Made by a program: the position numbers and the translations under genes
The notes under the pieces: model-generated
What the model was told of the DNA's origin: nothing
The model's database searches: none
The model's input: the letters and a program-made list of their open reading frames with translations, nothing else
Part shown: positions 61,749 through 64,000 of the stretch, piece after piece
Position numbering within the stretch: position 1 is the first letter of the stretch
Layout: each line of letters opens with the position of its first letter
From: Pseudohalioglobus sediminis
GTDB taxonomy: Bacteria; Pseudomonadota; Gammaproteobacteria; Pseudomonadales; Halieaceae
Length of the DNA stretch: 64,000 bases
Reading direction: 5' to 3'
NCBI RefSeq assembly: GCF_008370495.1
Contig: NZ_VTUX01000001.1
Span: 248,001-312,000, forward strand

Positions 61749-62852
61749 TCAATCGACGAGGCCGAACTGGCCGCCCAGCACCTCGATAATCTCGGCCTTG
61801 GGATTTTCGGCGAGGGCCAGTGGGCGGCCGGTAATTTTCTCGGCGATGCCGGTATAGGTGGCCGACACATCCATCAGCACCTGCAATGGCAGGGCATTGT
61901 CCCGTGCCAGCGCGGCTCGCTCATCCATGCGCGCCTTGTTGAGCAGTATGTCCGGGTCGGGGAAATGATTGAGCAGTACCTGCCGGAACCCCTCCTTGGA
62001 GTTCTCCAGGATCTTCCCTGCACGCCAGGCCGGGCCGTCCCAGATGCGCGAGGAATCCGGCGTACCCACTTCATCCATGTAAATCAGTTTTTCGCGCCCG
62101 GCCTTGTCATGGACATAGCCAAACTCGAACTTGGTGTCGACGAATATCTGGTCCAGCTCCGCGAGGCGGGCAGCGATCAGCGCAAACCCTTCCTGCAGCA
62201 GCTGCTCGTAGCGCTCGACATCAACGGCCGCGCTGAAATTGAACGCCGCATAGTTATCCACGATATCCCGGCGCGTGATGTTGGCGTCATCCACTGCCGG
62301 CACACCGGGTATGCCGGTAAGAATGCCCTTGGTCGAGGGGGTAATCAGCAGGTCTGGCAGTTTCTGGTCTTTTTCCAGGCCGTCCGGCAGGCGGATGCCG
62401 CAAAACTCGCGCTCGCCCCCGGCATAGGCGCGCCACATTGAGCCGGTAATGTACTGCCTGGCGATTGCCTCGATCATCACCGGGCGCGCTTTCTGCACGA
62501 TCCACACCAGGGGATGGGGAATCTCCAGGATATGGCTGTCCGCCAGGCCCTGGTCGCGAAAGCACTGGAACCAGTGGTTGGAAATAGCATTGAGCGCCGC
62601 ACCCTTGCCGGGTACGCCGTGCAGGCCTCCCTCGCCGTGCCAGATGCAATCGAAAGCGGAAATACGATCCGAGATAATCATGATGGCCAGCGGCGCATCC
62701 GCCGCCACATCGTAGCCGCGCTCGGCGATCAAGCGCGCGCTGTCCTCCTCGGTCAGCCAGTATACCGAGCGCACCTTGCCGCTGTGCACCGGAGCGCCGG
62801 TGCGGATGGGCAGGTCGTCGTTAACGGCCAGTACGGTGTTGGCGAGACTCAT
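61749..62852 (-). CDS. purC: Phosphoribosylaminoimidazole-succinocarboxamide synthase, long form
   Basis: 367 residues. SAICAR synthetase blocks [20 protein letters not shown], the [10 protein letters not shown] metal/ATP segment, and [40 protein letters not shown] and [17 protein letters not shown] follow. Bacterial PurC is often about 240 residues; this long version, with an extended N-terminal and C-terminal, is nearer to the eukaryotic-type enzyme. Purine biosynthesis, joining aspartate to CAIR. No other pur gene is adjacent. Confidence 0.94.
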   Translation of the reverse strand: MSLANTVLAVNDDLPIRTGAPVHSGKVRSVYWLTEEDSARLIAERGYDVAADAPLAIMIISDRISAFDCIWHGEGGLHGVPGKGAALNAISNHWFQCFRDQGLADSHILEIPHPLVWIVQKARPVMIEAIARQYITGSMWRAYAGGEREFCGIRLPDGLEKDQKLPDLLITPSTKGILTGIPGVPAVDDANITRRDIVDNYAAFNFSAAVDVERYEQLLQEGFALIAARLAELDQIFVDTKFEFGYVHDKAGREKLIYMDEVGTPDSSRIWDGPAWRAGKILENSKEGFRQVLLNHFPDPDILLNKARMDERAALARDNALPLQVLMDVSATYTGIAEKITGRPLALAENPKAEIIEVLGGQFGLVD

Positions 62853-63022
62853 TTTTGGGTTCCATGTCCGGGGCCTGCCAGGGCAGCAGGCGCTGTGTGC
62901 CGAAGGGGCAAGAGTCTAGCAGAGGATACCGTTGTGAACACCTGTCCTCCCCTGCCGACAACCGCGCTGCGACTGTGTAAACTAGCGTCCCGGCCGCGTT
63001 GTGGCGGCCCCGAGGAAAGCGG

Positions 63023-63448
63023 ATGAACGAAGCACAAACCCCCTACCAGATTCTCGGCGAGGACGGCATACGCGAGCTGACCAACGCCTTCTACGACATC
63101 ATGGACGAGCTGCCCGAGGTGGCGCCCCTGCGCGCCATGCATGCCCGCGACCTGGCGCCGATGAAGGAGAAACTGGCTGAGTACCTCACCGGCTGGATGG
63201 GCGGCCCGCCGCGCTATGCGGAAAAGTACGGCAGCGTCTGCATGACCGAGCCGCATGAGCCCTACCATATCGGCCCCGAGGAACGCGACCAGTGGCTGCT
63301 GTGCATGGACAAGGCGCTGGAGCGCATTGGCGCCAGCGAGGAACTGGTCGACATGCTGAAAGTGCCGCTGTTCCGTATTGCCGACGCGGTGCGCAACCGC
63401 GAAGGCCCCGCCGCCAGTACCGACCCCAACATTATCGCCTCTCACTGA
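63023..63448 (+). CDS. Group II truncated haemoglobin
   Basis: 141 residues from ATG 63023. GEDGIRELTNAFYDIMDELP near the start, LRAMHARDLAPMKEKLAEYL, TGWMGGPPRYAEKYGSVCMT and the proximal region DQWLLCMDKALERIG fit trHbO-type globins. The proximal histidine is probably in EPHEPYHIG. Binds O2 or NO; roles in respiration or NO detoxification are known in the family. It starts a plus-strand pair with the TonB receptor at 63462. Confidence 0.9.
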   Translation: MNEAQTPYQILGEDGIRELTNAFYDIMDELPEVAPLRAMHARDLAPMKEKLAEYLTGWMGGPPRYAEKYGSVCMTEPHEPYHIGPEERDQWLLCMDKALERIGASEELVDMLKVPLFRIADAVRNREGPAASTDPNIIASH

Positions 63449-63461
63449 ATAGCTTTTACTC

Positions 63462-64000
63462 ATGAAGAAATCACTGCCGACCTGGATGGCGCTCGCTGCT
63501 TGCGCCAGTTTTCCTGCCCATGCACAGGTGCAAACCGACACCACAATCGAGGAAATGCTGATTACCGCGACGCGGGTAGAGCAGCAGGCCGCGGCGCTGC
63601 CCTTGTCCTGGTCTGCGATCAACAGCGACGCACTCGAGCTCACCGGCCATGTGCACATTACCGAGGCCATGCAGCGCGTTCCGGGCGCCTGGATCAGCCG
63701 TGGCAATGGCCAGGAGAGCCTGCCCAGCCTGCGCTCACCGGTATTCACCGGCGCCGGTAGCTGCGGCGCGTTTTTCATGGCCGCCGATTCGATCAGCCTG
63801 CGCGCGCCGGGATTCTGCAATATCAACCAGTTGTTTGATGCCAATACCGAGCAGGCCTCGCGCATCGAGGTGATCAAGGGCCCCGCCACCGCCCTGTATG
63901 GCTCCAATGCCCTGCACGGCGTGATCAACGTGATAAGCGCGGCGCCGGCGGACATCAACAACCTGAGCGTGGAAGCCGGACCCTACGACTATTACCGCGG
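63462..64000 (+). CDS. TonB-dependent receptor, 3' end outside window
   Basis: At least 179 residues from ATG 63462, running off the window. Signal peptide MKKSLPTWMALAACASFPAH ending near AQVQ, then the plug domain: TIEEMLITATRVEQQAAALP, ITEAMQRVPGAWISRGNGQE and SRIEVIKGPATALYGSNALH. It looks like a BtuB/FepA-type plug. Thirteen bases after the globin stop, so probably in the same unit. Substrate cannot be inferred without the barrel. Confidence 0.9.
   Translation, partial: MKKSLPTWMALAACASFPAHAQVQTDTTIEEMLITATRVEQQAAALPLSWSAINSDALELTGHVHITEAMQRVPGAWISRGNGQESLPSLRSPVFTGAGSCGAFFMAADSISLRAPGFCNINQLFDANTEQASRIEVIKGPATALYGSNALHGVINVISAAPADINNLSVEAGPYDYYR

Noticed and set aside
1-64000. CRISPR array or cas genes
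   Set aside because: No regularly spaced short repeats were seen and no cas-like protein appears among the coding frames.

Overview
The window is 64 kb of high-GC gammaproteobacterial chromosome. Gene content points to a marine, aerobic heterotroph of the Halieaceae / OM60-NOR5 type: several TonB-dependent receptors, DUF3604 proteins, a sulfatase, a LytS/LytTR two-component pair, QueD, and many oxidoreductase and beta-oxidation genes. The taxonomic placement is inferred from gene style, not from a marker gene.

Layout. 1-13.9 kb: the end of a phospholipase D-family gene, a PLP deaminase, a lipoprotein, lipoyl synthase, a complete frdCAB operon of the Wolinella type, an Atm1-type ABC exporter, a LytS/LytTR two-component system, a secreted TonB-C-like protein and a glutamate-receptor-like ion channel. 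13.98-25.6 kb: a mostly minus-strand catabolic block (TonB receptor, DUF3604, sulfatase, DUF3604, a VOC-VOC-SRPBCC fusion, an SDR) with a divergent AraC regulator. It looks like an uptake and periplasmic processing system for an unidentified, probably sulfated, substrate. 25.6-32.6 kb: a decayed lower-GC island with two broken IS3-family elements, two copies of a phage portal-protein tail, two copies of a small secreted gene (one truncated), unrelated cargo genes between them, and a 20-bp duplication of the tRNA-Asp 3' end that looks like an attachment site. 32.6-32.8 kb: tRNA-Asp and tRNA-Val.

33-50 kb: queD; an AT-rich intergenic region with DnaA boxes; a TetR / GMC oxidoreductase / aldehyde dehydrogenase / LysE exporter cluster with a palindromic operator; an alpha/beta hydrolase; a lipoprotein; a PpiC-HupE pair; nitroreductase; a tightly packed aldehyde dehydrogenase, glycerol kinase, zinc-ribbon and FkbM methyltransferase run; an LCAD-like acyl-CoA dehydrogenase; a PilZ protein; and an AEC transporter. 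50-64 kb: a class III aminotransferase with divergent LysR, a KstD-like flavoprotein, cytochrome c' beside a cytochrome b561 and a Nudix hydrolase, a second TonB receptor + DUF3604 pair, a DUF442-type phosphatase-like protein, crotonase, SAICAR synthetase, a truncated globin, and the start of a third TonB receptor cut by the window end.

Most promising observations: the FrdC subunit with all four haem histidines at Wolinella spacing but His in place of the E-pathway glutamate; the repeated receptor/DUF3604 modules; the duplicated portal-tail / cargo / small-secreted-protein cassettes; and the GluR-like channel with a non-canonical pore loop. All family assignments were made by eye, without database searches.
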